64,000 bases of DNA from JACMLD01 sp044223995 (GCA_044223995.1 JBGALE010000004.1:496001-560000), one strand, 5' to 3'; shown: positions 52,349 through 61,965, counted from the first letter of the stretch. Numbers and translations: made by a program. The notes: a model not told the origin generated them from the sequence alone.

Positions 52349-54352
52349 ATGGGAAAGAAAGATCATAAAAAGAAAAAAAAGAAAACATCCTTCGAAACTT
52401 TGTATAAAGGGAAACTGGATATTACAAGGTCTGGTATGGGTTATGTAATTGTAGACAAACTGGATACCGACATCCTGGTACGCCCCAATGGATTTAACAC
52501 AGCCTTACACGGCGATACGGTTCGGGTGAGAATAGTGGGCGACCAGGCACGCAGTGGAAGAAAACAGGGCGAAGTGGTAGACGTAGTGGAACGCAAGCAA
52601 ACTGAGTTTATGGGCCGCATTGAAGTGAAGCAAAATTTTGCTTTTTTCATTGCGGAAACAGAGAAGCCGATGCCTGATTTTTATGTGCCGCTGGATAAAC
52701 TTAACGGTGCAAAGGACGGAGATAAAGTGGTGGTGAAATTGACAGGCTGGGAGAAAAATAAAAAGCCCAGCGGTGAAGTACTGGAACTGATGGATGCTGC
52801 TAATGTGAACGACCTGGCCATGAAGGAGATTATTATGGAAAATGGTTTTCCGATCAACTTCAGCGATGAGGTGCTGGAAGAATCAGAGCGCTTGCCCGAT
52901 ACACTTCCGGAAGATGAAATAAAGAAGCGCAATGATGTAAGAAAAATATTAACCTTCACTATTGACCCGGCTGACGCCAAAGATTTTGACGATGCCATAT
53001 CGTTTCGTGTATTGAAGAATGGCAATTATGAAATTGGCGTGCACATAGCCGATGTAAGTTATTATGTGGAGGAAGAAACAGCGCTGGATAAAGAAGCTTA
53101 TGCGCGTGCCACATCGGTGTACCTGCCCGATCGCGTCAACCCCATGTTGCCGGAAAGAATTTCCAATGAATTGTGTTCCCTGCGTCCGCATGAAGATAAA
53201 TTTACCTTCTCCGCCATATTTCAAGTCACACCAAAAGGAGATATCAAACAGCATTGGCTGGGAAGAACTGTAATACATTCTGATCACCGGTATACCTATG
53301 AAGATGTGCAGGAGATTATAGAATCCGGTGAAGGTTTGTATAAGGATGAAATTCTCATACTCAATAGTATTGCGCAAAGATTCAGGAAGCAGCGTTTTAA
53401 AAAAGGAGCCATTAATTTTTCTTCTACTGAAGTAAGATTCAAACTGGATGAAAAAGGGAAGCCCATTGGCATTGTAGTAAAGGAAAGCAAGGAAGCACAC
53501 CAGTTGATTGAAGAGTTTATGCTGCTGGCCAACCGTTATGTGGCTGAACATGTGGGTAAAGTAAAAGTGAATAAAAAGCCCGTGCCTTTCCCTTACCGTA
53601 TACACGATACACCGGATGAAGAGAAGCTGTTGCCCTTTGTAGAATTTGCAAAAAAATACGGCCACAAGTTTGATACCAAGACACCGGAAGGTATTGCGGC
53701 TTCCTTCAACCAGATGCTGGTGGATGTGGAAGGGAAGCCTGAACAACATGTATTGCAGCAACTGGGTATCCGCACCATGGCAAAAGCCATTTACACCTCA
53801 GAAAATATTGGGCACTACGGATTGGGATTTGAGCACTATACCCATTTTACTTCACCCATCCGCCGATATCCCGATGTGATGGTGCACCGAATTTTGCAGG
53901 AAGTACTGGATGAAAAAGTAGAAACCGATAAAAAGATGGAAGCCAAATGCAAGCACTGCAGCGAACGTGAACGCGCAGCGATGGATGCAGAACGTGCAGC
54001 CAACAAATACAAACAGGTGGAATTTATGATGGATAAACTGGGGGAGGAGTTTGATGCGGTGATTAGTGGTGTTGCTTCCTTTGGTTTTTGGGCGGAAACC
54101 GTAGAGCACAAATGCGAAGGGTTGGTAAGCATTAATACATTGATGGACTACGATGACTTCCGGCATATTGAAAGCGATTATGCATTGGTTGGCCGCAGAA
54201 GTGGCCGCAGTTTCAGGATGGGGGATAAAGTGCGTGTGAAACTGGTTTCAGCCAACCTCGCTAAGCGGCAACTGGATTATGATTGGGTATTGACCGGTGT
54301 GACCGACAAAGAAGAAGGCCATACAAAAATGAAGATTAAAAAGAATAAATAG
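52349..54352 (+). CDS. rnr: Ribonuclease R
   Basis: A processive 3'-5' exoribonuclease that degrades structured RNA. After a Lys-rich N-terminus (KKKKKK) come cold-shock domains (about 20-180), the RNB catalytic domain with DPADAKDFDD at 206-215 (Mg2+-binding D206, D212, D214, D215) and a C-terminal S1 domain (about 560-650) with a short basic tail. The length (667) is slightly below the E. coli enzyme. It is probably transcribed from its own promoter, 78 bases after lpxK. Confidence 0.95.
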   Translation: MGKKDHKKKKKKTSFETLYKGKLDITRSGMGYVIVDKLDTDILVRPNGFNTALHGDTVRVRIVGDQARSGRKQGEVVDVVERKQTEFMGRIEVKQNFAFFIAETEKPMPDFYVPLDKLNGAKDGDKVVVKLTGWEKNKKPSGEVLELMDAANVNDLAMKEIIMENGFPINFSDEVLEESERLPDTLPEDEIKKRNDVRKILTFTIDPADAKDFDDAISFRVLKNGNYEIGVHIADVSYYVEEETALDKEAYARATSVYLPDRVNPMLPERISNELCSLRPHEDKFTFSAIFQVTPKGDIKQHWLGRTVIHSDHRYTYEDVQEIIESGEGLYKDEILILNSIAQRFRKQRFKKGAINFSSTEVRFKLDEKGKPIGIVVKESKEAHQLIEEFMLLANRYVAEHVGKVKVNKKPVPFPYRIHDTPDEEKLLPFVEFAKKYGHKFDTKTPEGIAASFNQMLVDVEGKPEQHVLQQLGIRTMAKAIYTSENIGHYGLGFEHYTHFTSPIRRYPDVMVHRILQEVLDEKVETDKKMEAKCKHCSERERAAMDAERAANKYKQVEFMMDKLGEEFDAVISGVASFGFWAETVEHKCEGLVSINTLMDYDDFRHIESDYALVGRRSGRSFRMGDKVRVKLVSANLAKRQLDYDWVLTGVTDKEEGHTKMKIKKNK

Positions 54353-54393
54353 AATTTTAGTGAGTGCCAATAGGTAACCCACTCATTTTAAAA

Positions 54394-55287
54394 TTACTTT
54401 CTAATTCTTATCGACCATTCGGGTCCGCTGCTGACTGCATATTTTTTTGCAAAATCCCCCATATTGAGTGCTGCTGAAAAATTCAGCAGGCTGTTGAGAT
54501 AGCAAAGTGGTTGCTGGCCGGGCACGCTGGAGAAGCTTTGAACAAAGGGCATTTTGCCACTGTATTTCAAAACATCTTTCTCGTAAATTTCTATGGAGAT
54601 GACATCACCGTACCGTATACCCGCTTTTTTGATTAACTGTTCCGGTATATTGGTCCAAACATTGCCATACTGAACATCGAGTATGGGAATATTGCCTTTG
54701 ATCACACCATTTTCGTTTACTGCCTGCTGATAGTCGATACTGATAACTTTTGGTGCCAGTTTAGGGCCAACCTGTTCGTAGGTAATTTTTCCGGAAGCGA
54801 GCCTTGCAGCGGTATAGGCGAATACATCCCTTCCGTGAAAAGTGTATGATTCACCGGAGCCTGGGAGACGGTTTACTTTTTCATCTATCTCACGGAGTTC
54901 AGCAATGCCAAGCGATTGTGCTACAAGGGTAAATGATCCATTGTCGGGCCCGACAAAGAAATGCCCGCTTTTTGTTTTTAAAACAACTCCCTTTCGCTGG
55001 CTTCCCACACCAGGGTCAACTACAGACACAAAAACAGTCCCCCTGGGCCAGTAGCGCGCGGTTTGTTCCAAACGGTATGAAGCTTCCCAAATATTATAAG
55101 CCGGTATTTCGTGGGTGAGATCATACAGCTTTAAAGACGGTGATACCTGCATTGAAACACCCTTCATAGCTGATACGGCGCCATCTTTCAGCCCGAAATC
55201 GGTTTGAAAAACCACCATTCCATTTTGAGCAGAAACAATATTCAACAAAATAACCAGTGCGGCAAAGAGGCAGTATATTCGTTTCAT
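54394..55287 (-). CDS. SAM hydrolase/hydroxide adenosyltransferase (DUF62) with signal peptide
   Basis: The body (about 24-297) is a full DUF62 enzyme: FQTDFGLKDGAVSAMKGV, DLTHEIPAYNIWEASYRL, VVDPGVGSQRKG, GPDNGSFTL and TFHGRDVF. In the characterised archaeal enzyme, Asp and Arg of the DPGVG...R motif and the His of FHGRD take part in splitting S-adenosylmethionine into adenosine and methionine. Here a well-formed signal peptide (MKRIYCLFAALVILLNIVSA) precedes it, so the protein seems exported; the family is normally cytosolic. An in-frame ATG at 55218, just after the signal, would give a cytosolic form. It is monocistronic. Confidence 0.9.
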   Translation of the reverse strand: MKRIYCLFAALVILLNIVSAQNGMVVFQTDFGLKDGAVSAMKGVSMQVSPSLKLYDLTHEIPAYNIWEASYRLEQTARYWPRGTVFVSVVDPGVGSQRKGVVLKTKSGHFFVGPDNGSFTLVAQSLGIAELREIDEKVNRLPGSGESYTFHGRDVFAYTAARLASGKITYEQVGPKLAPKVISIDYQQAVNENGVIKGNIPILDVQYGNVWTNIPEQLIKKAGIRYGDVISIEIYEKDVLKYSGKMPFVQSFSSVPGQQPLCYLNSLLNFSAALNMGDFAKKYAVSSGPEWSIRIRK

Positions 55288-55409
55288 GCAATTCTAATTG
55301 TTTTAATTGATTGTAAAAATAAATCGCAGGAACCAATCCCGTATAGCAAACAGAAAGTTTCTGTAATGCCATTTTAAAATGTAATACTTTAGCAAAATAA
55401 CGAGGTTAC

Positions 55410-56375
55410 ATGCATTCATTTGAAGAATTATCGAAGTTGTTTAAGGAAAAATTTGAAACGTCACATTTTCCCAGGGAACCTGCCAGTTTATACGACCCCA
55501 ATAATTATTTTCTTACCCTCGGGGGCAAACGTGTCCGCCCGGTCATGTGCCTGATGGGAAATGAATTGTTTGATGAAATTACCGCCAACACGTACAACGC
55601 TGCCATTGCAATAGAACTGTTTCACAATTTTACATTGATTCACGACGATATCATGGACAAAGCGCCCCTGCGAAGGGGAATGCCAACTGTCCATGAAAAA
55701 TATGGCGAGTCAACCGCATTACTGGCCGGGGATGTGATGATGGTGGTGGCATACGAATACCTGAATAAAATCAAATCGGACCAGTTGCCAAAAATCATGG
55801 ATCTGTTCAACAAAACAGCCAAACAGGTATGTGAAGGTCAGCAGCTCGATATGGATTTTGAAAAGAAGGATCAGGTGCTGATGGAAGATTACCTGCGGAT
55901 GATTGAATTAAAAACATCGGTATTGCTGGCTGCGAGCCTGCGACTGGGTTCAATACTTGGCGGTGCAGGGGAGGGTAATCAACTGCATTTATACGAATTT
56001 GGCAGGAACCTGGGTATTGCTTTCCAGGTGCAGGACGATTACCTCGATGCATTTGGTGATCCGGCCAAATTCGGGAAACAGGTGGGTGGTGATATTATGT
56101 CGAATAAAAAAACTTTCCTCATGATACAGGCGCTGGAAGTTGCCAGTGACGTGAAGAAGTCAGCATTTAAAAAACTGATGGCGGACAATCCGCCCGACAA
56201 AGTATCACAGGTCCTTTCCATTTTCCGGGAAGCTGGTGTAGACAAATGGGCTATAGCATTAAAGGAAAAATATTTTGACATTGCCATGAAACACCTGGAG
56301 GACATTGCAGTGACTGCAGTACGAAAGGAACCTTTGCGCCAACTGGCGAATTTCCTGGTGCAAAGAGAATATTGA
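55410..56375 (+). CDS. Polyprenyl diphosphate synthase
   Basis: An all-helical trans-isoprenyl diphosphate synthase (321 residues) that joins isopentenyl units. Both aspartate-rich motifs are present: DDIMD at 79-83 with the following PLRRG, and DDYLD at 209-213. GGKRVRP at 38-44 binds pyrophosphate. The product length (from C15 to quinone side chains) cannot be settled by eye, but the family supplies menaquinone side chains in Bacteroidota. It is divergent from the SAM hydrolase gene; a structured region follows the stop codon. Confidence 0.92.
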   Translation: MHSFEELSKLFKEKFETSHFPREPASLYDPNNYFLTLGGKRVRPVMCLMGNELFDEITANTYNAAIAIELFHNFTLIHDDIMDKAPLRRGMPTVHEKYGESTALLAGDVMMVVAYEYLNKIKSDQLPKIMDLFNKTAKQVCEGQQLDMDFEKKDQVLMEDYLRMIELKTSVLLAASLRLGSILGGAGEGNQLHLYEFGRNLGIAFQVQDDYLDAFGDPAKFGKQVGGDIMSNKKTFLMIQALEVASDVKKSAFKKLMADNPPDKVSQVLSIFREAGVDKWAIALKEKYFDIAMKHLEDIAVTAVRKEPLRQLANFLVQREY

Positions 56376-56377
56376 TA

Positions 56378-56444
56378 GTGAATGCCATGGTTATACCATT
56401 ATCAATAGACGGCATTGGGTTTACCTCACCCTGCAGGCATTCAC
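56378..56444 (+). other. Possible structured RNA element after the polyprenyl synthase gene
   Basis: A nine-base perfect stem (GTGAATGCC, 56378-56386, with GGCATTCAC, 56436-56444) encloses two smaller hairpins (ATGGT with ACCAT, and GGGT with ACCC), giving a three-way junction. A second GGCATT at 56411-56416 could pair with the same left arm instead. A run of seven T begins about 10 bases later. It may be a terminator of unusual shape or a leader of the permease gene. Confidence 0.35.
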
Positions 56445-56493
56445 ACAACTCTAGCTTTTTTTGCCTATCTTAAATTTCTAAACCAACACCAAG

Positions 56494-58203
56494 ATGTCGA
56501 ATTCACTGTTCCGTAAGAAATCGATGGACAAAATACTGAACGATGCTGCCAGTGGCCTTGGCGATGGTCATGAGTCGGGTGGCCTCAAAAAGGTACTCAA
56601 CGTGCGCGATCTCACATTTATGGGTATCGCCGCCGTGGTAGGCGCTGGTATATTTTCCACTATTGGAACAGCAGCATTCAATGGTGGCCCCGGTATCTCC
56701 CTCTTATTTGTTATTACAGCAATTACCTGCGGTTTCTCCGCATTGTGTTATGCAGAATTTGCGAGCAGGGTACCCATCGCCGGTAGCGCTTATACATACG
56801 CGTATGTTTCTTTTGGCGAACTCATTGCCTGGATCATCGGTTGGGCACTGATACTGGAGTATGCCATTGGGAATATCGTTGTGGCAATTTCATGGAGCGG
56901 TTACTTCAATAACCTGCTGGAAGGTTTTGGATTACACCTGCCTGCATGGCTCACCAGCGACCCTGGTACAGCCAAAGCCGCATTTCAAAAGGTGCAGGAA
57001 GCAGTTGCAAAAGGCACACCGTTAAACGAATCGCTGCAGTTTGCACAAAACGCCTGGAACAGCGCGCCGGTGTTGTTTGGAAAACATATTTTCATCAACC
57101 TGCCGGCATTTATCATCGTCTGCCTGATTAGCTTGCTTACCTATATCGGTATAAAGGAAAGTAAAAGGATGACCAACTTTCTCGTGATCTTCAAAATACT
57201 CGTCATCATCTTCGTGATCATCATGGGCTTCTTTTTTGTACAGCCTTCTCACTGGAGCCCTTTTATGCCGAATGGTTTCACCGGGGTATTGAAAGGTGTA
57301 TCGGCTGTGTTCTATGCTTATATCGGGTTTGATGCCATTTCAACCACGGCAGAAGAATGCCGGAATCCGCAACGTGATCTGCCACGAGGAATGATATACT
57401 CACTCATCATCTGCACCATCTTATACATTCTTATCGCATTTGTATTAACGGGAATGGTACCGTTTACAGAATTGAAAGTTTCCGATCCCCTGGCATTTGT
57501 ATTTGACCGTGTGGGACAAAAATGGATTGGTTACATCGTTTCCATCAGTGCTGTGGTGGCCACTACCAGTGTATTACTGGTATTTCAATTGGGCCAGCCA
57601 CGCATTTGGATGAGCATGAGCCGTGATGGATTACTTCCAAAAGCATTTGGGAAAATTCATCCCAAATACCAAACCCCCTGGTTCTCGACTATTATCACCG
57701 GCATTCTGGTCGCTGTTCCTTCACTTTTTATGGAAAGCAGCCTGATGACAGATTTGACCAGCATTGGAACCCTGTTCGCATTTGTGCTTGTATCTGGTGG
57801 TGTACTGATGTTGCCAAGAGTAACCAACCTCAAAGGTGAATCAACCGGTAAGTTCAGGTTGCCCTATATCAATGGACAGTTTATCGTGCCTGTTTTGTAT
57901 GCAATTTTCATAATTCTTTCCCGTCAACGCATCGCAGACAGTTTGAGTAATCTCAGCAGTGAAGGGTTGCAGGAAATTTTGTTTCTAGTATTTATCTTAT
58001 TAGGCGCCATTCTTTCAGTACTTACATTTATCCGAAAGTATTCTATGATACCTATCATGGGCGTACTGTTCTGCGCCTACCTGCTGATAGAAATACCTGC
58101 TGTTTCCTGGATGTATTTCTTTGGGTGGATGGCCATCGGCCTTACCATTTATTTCCTGTATGGTTACAAGAAGAGTGCTTTGGCACCGGATAGTAAAGGT
58201 TAA
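56494..58203 (+). CDS. APC superfamily amino-acid permease
   Basis: A 569-residue transporter with about twelve membrane helices. The first helix has the APC substrate-site motif GIAAVVGAGIFSTIG, followed by CYAEFASRVPIAGSAYTYAY and YIGFDAISTTAEECRNPQRDLPRG, a segment typical of the cationic amino-acid branch. It takes up amino acids at the inner membrane in symport or exchange. The N-terminus has a 40-residue polar extension. It is monocistronic. Confidence 0.92.
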   Translation: MSNSLFRKKSMDKILNDAASGLGDGHESGGLKKVLNVRDLTFMGIAAVVGAGIFSTIGTAAFNGGPGISLLFVITAITCGFSALCYAEFASRVPIAGSAYTYAYVSFGELIAWIIGWALILEYAIGNIVVAISWSGYFNNLLEGFGLHLPAWLTSDPGTAKAAFQKVQEAVAKGTPLNESLQFAQNAWNSAPVLFGKHIFINLPAFIIVCLISLLTYIGIKESKRMTNFLVIFKILVIIFVIIMGFFFVQPSHWSPFMPNGFTGVLKGVSAVFYAYIGFDAISTTAEECRNPQRDLPRGMIYSLIICTILYILIAFVLTGMVPFTELKVSDPLAFVFDRVGQKWIGYIVSISAVVATTSVLLVFQLGQPRIWMSMSRDGLLPKAFGKIHPKYQTPWFSTIITGILVAVPSLFMESSLMTDLTSIGTLFAFVLVSGGVLMLPRVTNLKGESTGKFRLPYINGQFIVPVLYAIFIILSRQRIADSLSNLSSEGLQEILFLVFILLGAILSVLTFIRKYSMIPIMGVLFCAYLLIEIPAVSWMYFFGWMAIGLTIYFLYGYKKSALAPDSKG

Positions 58204-58257
58204 GCACAGCAGGTGGCTATGTATATTTTCCAAGTTTAAATATTACTGTAAAATGCT

Positions 58258-58285
58258 TTTGCCCGGCAGTCCTGTCGTATCTTTG
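58258..58285 (+). promoter_or_regulatory. Promoter of the DUF2027-Smr gene
   Basis: TTTG at 58258-58261 and TATCTTTG at 58278-58285 give both parts of the Bacteroidota promoter (TTG, then TAnnTTTG, 16 bases between), with the ATG 22 bases downstream. This is the best two-box match in the window. Confidence 0.6.
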
Positions 58286-58307
58286 CAGGTTTCTATTCTA
58301 TAGTAGT

Positions 58308-59324
58308 ATGAAATTTCAAATCGGTGACAAGGTTACGGTACTGCACAGCAATGAAGATGGTGAAGTGGTAGACATCATCAACGACAAAATGGTGATGGTA
58401 GAAGTGCGTGGTGTAAAATTTCCCGCCTATACTGACCAGTTGGATTTTCCTTATTTCAAGCAGTTTACGCAAAAAAAACTCGTCCCGGATAAAAAACCCA
58501 AAACGTATATCGATCAGTTGCCAAAGGAAAAAAAATCCGTAGATGCCAATTATCCTCCCGGTGTTTGGATTATGTTTCTCCCAAAATTTGAAACCGATGA
58601 ATTTGGCGATGATGTGGTAGAATTGTTGAAAATACACCTTATCAATGGTAGCGCAACCGGTTATAACTTTCATTACCGGCTGAATTTTTTTGGAGAAACC
58701 AGTTTTGAACTGAAAAACCAGTTACTGGCACGGCAGGATTTTTATATCCACGATATCCCCTTTGAGGATTTGAACGACAACCCCGTTTTTGAATGCGAAT
58801 TCTCACTAATGGTGCCTGATAAAGGGAAGGCAGAATATTATGAAACCTCCCTGAAACTGAAAGCGCAGCAATTGTTTAAAAAGATAGAAGAAATTAAAAA
58901 AAAAGGAGAGGCCACGTTTTCCTATAAGCTCTTTGATACCTACCCGGCAAAAGCCTATGACGATACACCGGATATTGGCAAGCTCGCTGCAAAAGGATAC
59001 AAAGTTTATGAAGCTTCAGCCGCACGGCAACACCTTGCGCCTTCAAGATCGGTCGTGGATTTGCATATTGAAAAGATTACAGACGGTTGGGAACAGATGA
59101 GCAATTTTGAGATAATGACCATTCAATTGAGAGAGTTTGAAAAATATTATGAACTGGCCATCGCCCACCACCAGCCCTCCATCATTTTCATTCATGGGGT
59201 AGGCACCGGCCGTTTGCGCGATGAAATACATGAAATACTTAAAACAAAGAAGGAAGTAAAGTATTTCGTCAACCAATACCATGCGTCCTATGGTTATGGC
59301 GCCACTGAAGTGTTTTTCAAGTAA
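58308..59324 (+). CDS. DUF2027 and Smr domain protein
   Basis: A 338-residue protein. Residues 1-60 hold a small SH3-like region (IGDKVTVLHSNEDGEVVDI), residues about 60-240 the DUF2027 beta domain, and the C-terminal 85 residues a Smr domain with VVDLHIEKI, IFIHGVGTGRLRDEI and closing GATEVFF. Smr domains are nucleases related to the end of MutS2; in MutS2 and SmrB they cleave mRNA on collided ribosomes. Whether this stand-alone protein acts on RNA or DNA is unknown. A good promoter lies upstream and rnpB follows directly. Confidence 0.9.
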   Translation: MKFQIGDKVTVLHSNEDGEVVDIINDKMVMVEVRGVKFPAYTDQLDFPYFKQFTQKKLVPDKKPKTYIDQLPKEKKSVDANYPPGVWIMFLPKFETDEFGDDVVELLKIHLINGSATGYNFHYRLNFFGETSFELKNQLLARQDFYIHDIPFEDLNDNPVFECEFSLMVPDKGKAEYYETSLKLKAQQLFKKIEEIKKKGEATFSYKLFDTYPAKAYDDTPDIGKLAAKGYKVYEASAARQHLAPSRSVVDLHIEKITDGWEQMSNFEIMTIQLREFEKYYELAIAHHQPSIIFIHGVGTGRLRDEIHEILKTKKEVKYFVNQYHASYGYGATEVFFK

Positions 59325-59329
59325 TAGGT

Positions 59330-59337
59330 TACCTTTG
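59330..59337 (+). promoter_or_regulatory. -7 promoter element of rnpB
   Basis: TACCTTTG matches TAnnTTTG exactly and ends four bases before the predicted 5' end of the RNase P RNA, the distance expected between the -7 box and the start site. Confidence 0.6.
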
Positions 59338-59341
59338 TCTT

Positions 59342-59698
59342 AACTACCAGCCGAACTATCGATCTTATGGCGACATAGGGTAGGAAAGTCCGGACAGCAC
59401 AGAGCAATGCACCGGTGAAGAGCCGGGTGGTTGCGCATAACGCACAACCAACAGACAGTGCCACAGAAAATTACTGCCATACTCCGGTATGGTCAAGGTG
59501 AAAACGTGAGGTAAGAGCTCACGGCGGTTATTGGTAACAATACCCGGGGGTAAACCTTGCATGCTGTAATGCCACGTATACCAGCGTTCGAGGGCTGCTC
59601 GCCCGATGCTGGAGGGTAGGCAGCAACATCCGTTCAGTAATGACCGGAGCAGATAAATGATAGTTTAGAAACAGAATCCGGCTTATGAGCTGGTAGTT
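59342..59698 (+). ncRNA. rnpB: RNase P RNA (bacterial class A)
   Basis: The catalytic RNA of RNase P, which trims the 5' leader of tRNA precursors. The ends pair perfectly as helix P1: AACTACCAGC at 59342-59351 with GCTGGTAGTT at 59689-59698. The universally conserved core is present: GGAAAGTCCGGAC (59383-59395), forming one side of P4, and ACAGAATCCGGCTTAT (59671-59686) with its pairing partner near the 3' end. The length of 357 bases is usual. The gene lies between the DUF2027-Smr gene and a minus-strand gene whose stop codon is four bases away. Confidence 0.93.
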
Positions 59699-59701
59699 AT
59701 T

Positions 59702-60904
59702 TTAATTTTGTTTTGGATCAGCAGGGGGCGCAGCCATTGTTTCAATGGCCTTCATATCATCAGGGAATAATTCGTAAATCCGCTGGATATAATAGTTCTC
59801 CGTTTTATTGGCCTTCACCCGCTGAAACCGTTTAATCACTTCCTGCGCGGATATTTCTGTTTTCTTAATCTGCTCAATGATCACTTTGCCGTCCAGTTTT
59901 ATTTTTTCCTTTTCCCTGTCATCTGTCGATCTTTCAAGATCAATCATCAGGTATTCCAGCTTCAGCCCAAGTGCTTCTCCATAACCGGTGGCACGTTTCA
60001 GTGATTCATTCAGGTAAATAAAAGCCTTGTCTTTTTCAGGTTTATAGCCGGTGGTTTCATAGGAATAGAAAATACCGGATGCGATGGTAAGAAATACACT
60101 GGCATCGATGATAACTTCATTATTGTCCATATAACGCGTGAGGATTTTCTCCATCTCACTGTCGTTTTTAGAATAGTAGCTGGCAGTGGACAACAACTGG
60201 ATGGTGCGTGAAATCAATTCGGGATTTTTTAATTCCTCTACTTCCGGCAGCATTTTCATCAGCGAATTGAATGTTTCTTTTGGCTTCAGGCGATCGTCAA
60301 TGTCTTTTTTCAAACGTTCGAGGCGGTTATCTATCAGGTAATATTTAAAGTTGTCAACCTTCGCATCCATTTCACGTTGTGAGTCAAGTATCATTTTCTT
60401 CACCTCTTCCCTGAGTTTGACGGTTTCCTTTTCAATATTTTTCAGGTATTGCAGTTCCACATTGTTCAGCAACGTTTTCTCAATGTATTCAAGTTTGTCT
60501 TCATTCTTTTTATCCAGCTCTGTTTTAATATTGTGCTCCACTTCGCTCAGGTTGTCTTTTACCGAATAGTTGACTATCGTCCTGATGCTGAGAAAGGAAG
60601 TAAGACCAAGGATAGCGATGGCAGCGAAGAATATCGTTTTGATGATATCCATCGTGTTGTGTATTTCCCCTTCCACTTTCTGGCTTACTTTATTGTCCAG
60701 TGTTTTATCAAAGTCCTGGTTGGGCACACGGGTATAATTTTTTTCATCCAGGATGCTCTTAATACGCTGCAATGTTTGATAAATGGAATCGTTGGTAGTA
60801 ACTGTATTGGCTGTATTCGCATTGGCTGCAGGCTTGGTTTGCTGCGCAAAAAGGGGCAGGCCAATAGCAAACAAGACTGCCAGCAGGAGGATGGATCCTT
60901 TCAT
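59702..60904 (-). CDS. Coiled-coil membrane protein of unknown function
   Basis: A 400-residue protein with a signal peptide (about 1-20), a second membrane helix at about 91-108 (IFFAAIAILGLTSFLSI) and a long, charged coiled coil at about 115-200. The C-terminal 200 residues are helical with no named family. The layout suggests a periplasmic N-terminus and a cytosolic coiled coil, but I do not recognise a homologue. The stop codon lies four bases beyond the 3' end of rnpB on the opposite strand, so transcripts converge tightly. Confidence 0.78.
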   Translation of the reverse strand: MKGSILLLAVLFAIGLPLFAQQTKPAANANTANTVTTNDSIYQTLQRIKSILDEKNYTRVPNQDFDKTLDNKVSQKVEGEIHNTMDIIKTIFFAAIAILGLTSFLSIRTIVNYSVKDNLSEVEHNIKTELDKKNEDKLEYIEKTLLNNVELQYLKNIEKETVKLREEVKKMILDSQREMDAKVDNFKYYLIDNRLERLKKDIDDRLKPKETFNSLMKMLPEVEELKNPELISRTIQLLSTASYYSKNDSEMEKILTRYMDNNEVIIDASVFLTIASGIFYSYETTGYKPEKDKAFIYLNESLKRATGYGEALGLKLEYLMIDLERSTDDREKEKIKLDGKVIIEQIKKTEISAQEVIKRFQRVKANKTENYYIQRIYELFPDDMKAIETMAAPPADPKQN

Positions 60905-61032
60905 ACAATGATAATTTTAGAAGTGGATGGATGGAGGGTAGTCGTTCATCGGCAGGGTAGGAATAGACGAGCGCATGTTAAAATTAGCGCGCGCAAACGG
61001 GAATTTCAATACTACAAATGTTGTATTTCCTG

Positions 61033-61965
61033 TTAGTGTTTTCGCAGGAGGTTGCCGGCAATGGCGCCAATTTCCATCATCCAGGCGATGCCGAGGTGAA
61101 CCATCAGCCCACCCAGTATGGTTTGAGTGCGGTAAGCAATGATGCCTAATAAAAGGCCGCCGAAGAAAGATGAGATGCACTCAAATAAGGGTTTGCCAAA
61201 ATGGATGCTGCAATAGAATACGGCCATGGGTAAAATGGCGTCAGGTCCAACATACCGAACAAAGGCAAATACCAGGAAGCCCCGGAAAAACAGTTCAATG
61301 GTGACAAAATCGATACCATAGGAAATTTCATACAGCAGTTTTGTCCACCACACATGTGGTACAACGCCTTCCATAAATGCTACCTGTTTTACTTTGGGAT
61401 ATACCTGGAGAAACTGTGATTGGGTAGAAGCAAATGCAATCAGCGGTACCATGATTAACAGCATCATCAGGTATGGCTGCCATTTAAAATTGGTAGTAGT
61501 TAGCCCCCAGAAGGAACCGGTATTTTTTTCCGCCCACCAGAAAAGAAGCAGGGGTATGCAAACCAGTATCAGTCTTAGGGGCAGGTTGGTGACGATGCCT
61601 GCATATTTCCCCCAGGAGCCATCGATCATTTGTTGTATCCAGCCAGACAATCCGCCAAAGGCAACTTTCATGGCAAAAACGGCGGGAGCAATGAACAGCA
61701 ATATCCAAAACATTTTTGGAGGAATATTATCCCGGTATTTTGTTACCATCAGCAAGAGGAAAGGGATAAGAAATGCAATGGCATATAAAGTATAGAAGCC
61801 TGCAAATTTTGCAAACCGGGAAGAAATATTGTAGAGCCACTTTGTTTCAATGCCCCACCTGTAGTTCAATACAATAAGGACTGTAATAAAACCTGCACAA
61901 AAAATCAGGAACCATTTATCGATGCTGCGGTAGAAATCCTGGATATAAGAGATGAATGTATTCAT
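61033..61965 (-). CDS. CPBP family membrane protease-like protein with altered motif
   Basis: A 310-residue protein with about eight membrane helices. Motif 1 reads IELFFRG: the second Glu and the Arg of EExxxR are kept but the first Glu is Ile. The histidine motifs (YCSIHFGKP and MVHLGIAW) are in place. The first Glu is reported as the main catalytic residue in Rce1, so this protein may have changed or lost activity, although this form is common in bacterial members. It lies 25 bases after plsX on the same strand, at the end of the DUF177-rpmF-plsX operon. Confidence 0.85.
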   Translation of the reverse strand: MNTFISYIQDFYRSIDKWFLIFCAGFITVLIVLNYRWGIETKWLYNISSRFAKFAGFYTLYAIAFLIPFLLLMVTKYRDNIPPKMFWILLFIAPAVFAMKVAFGGLSGWIQQMIDGSWGKYAGIVTNLPLRLILVCIPLLLFWWAEKNTGSFWGLTTTNFKWQPYLMMLLIMVPLIAFASTQSQFLQVYPKVKQVAFMEGVVPHVWWTKLLYEISYGIDFVTIELFFRGFLVFAFVRYVGPDAILPMAVFYCSIHFGKPLFECISSFFGGLLLGIIAYRTQTILGGLMVHLGIAWMMEIGAIAGNLLRKH

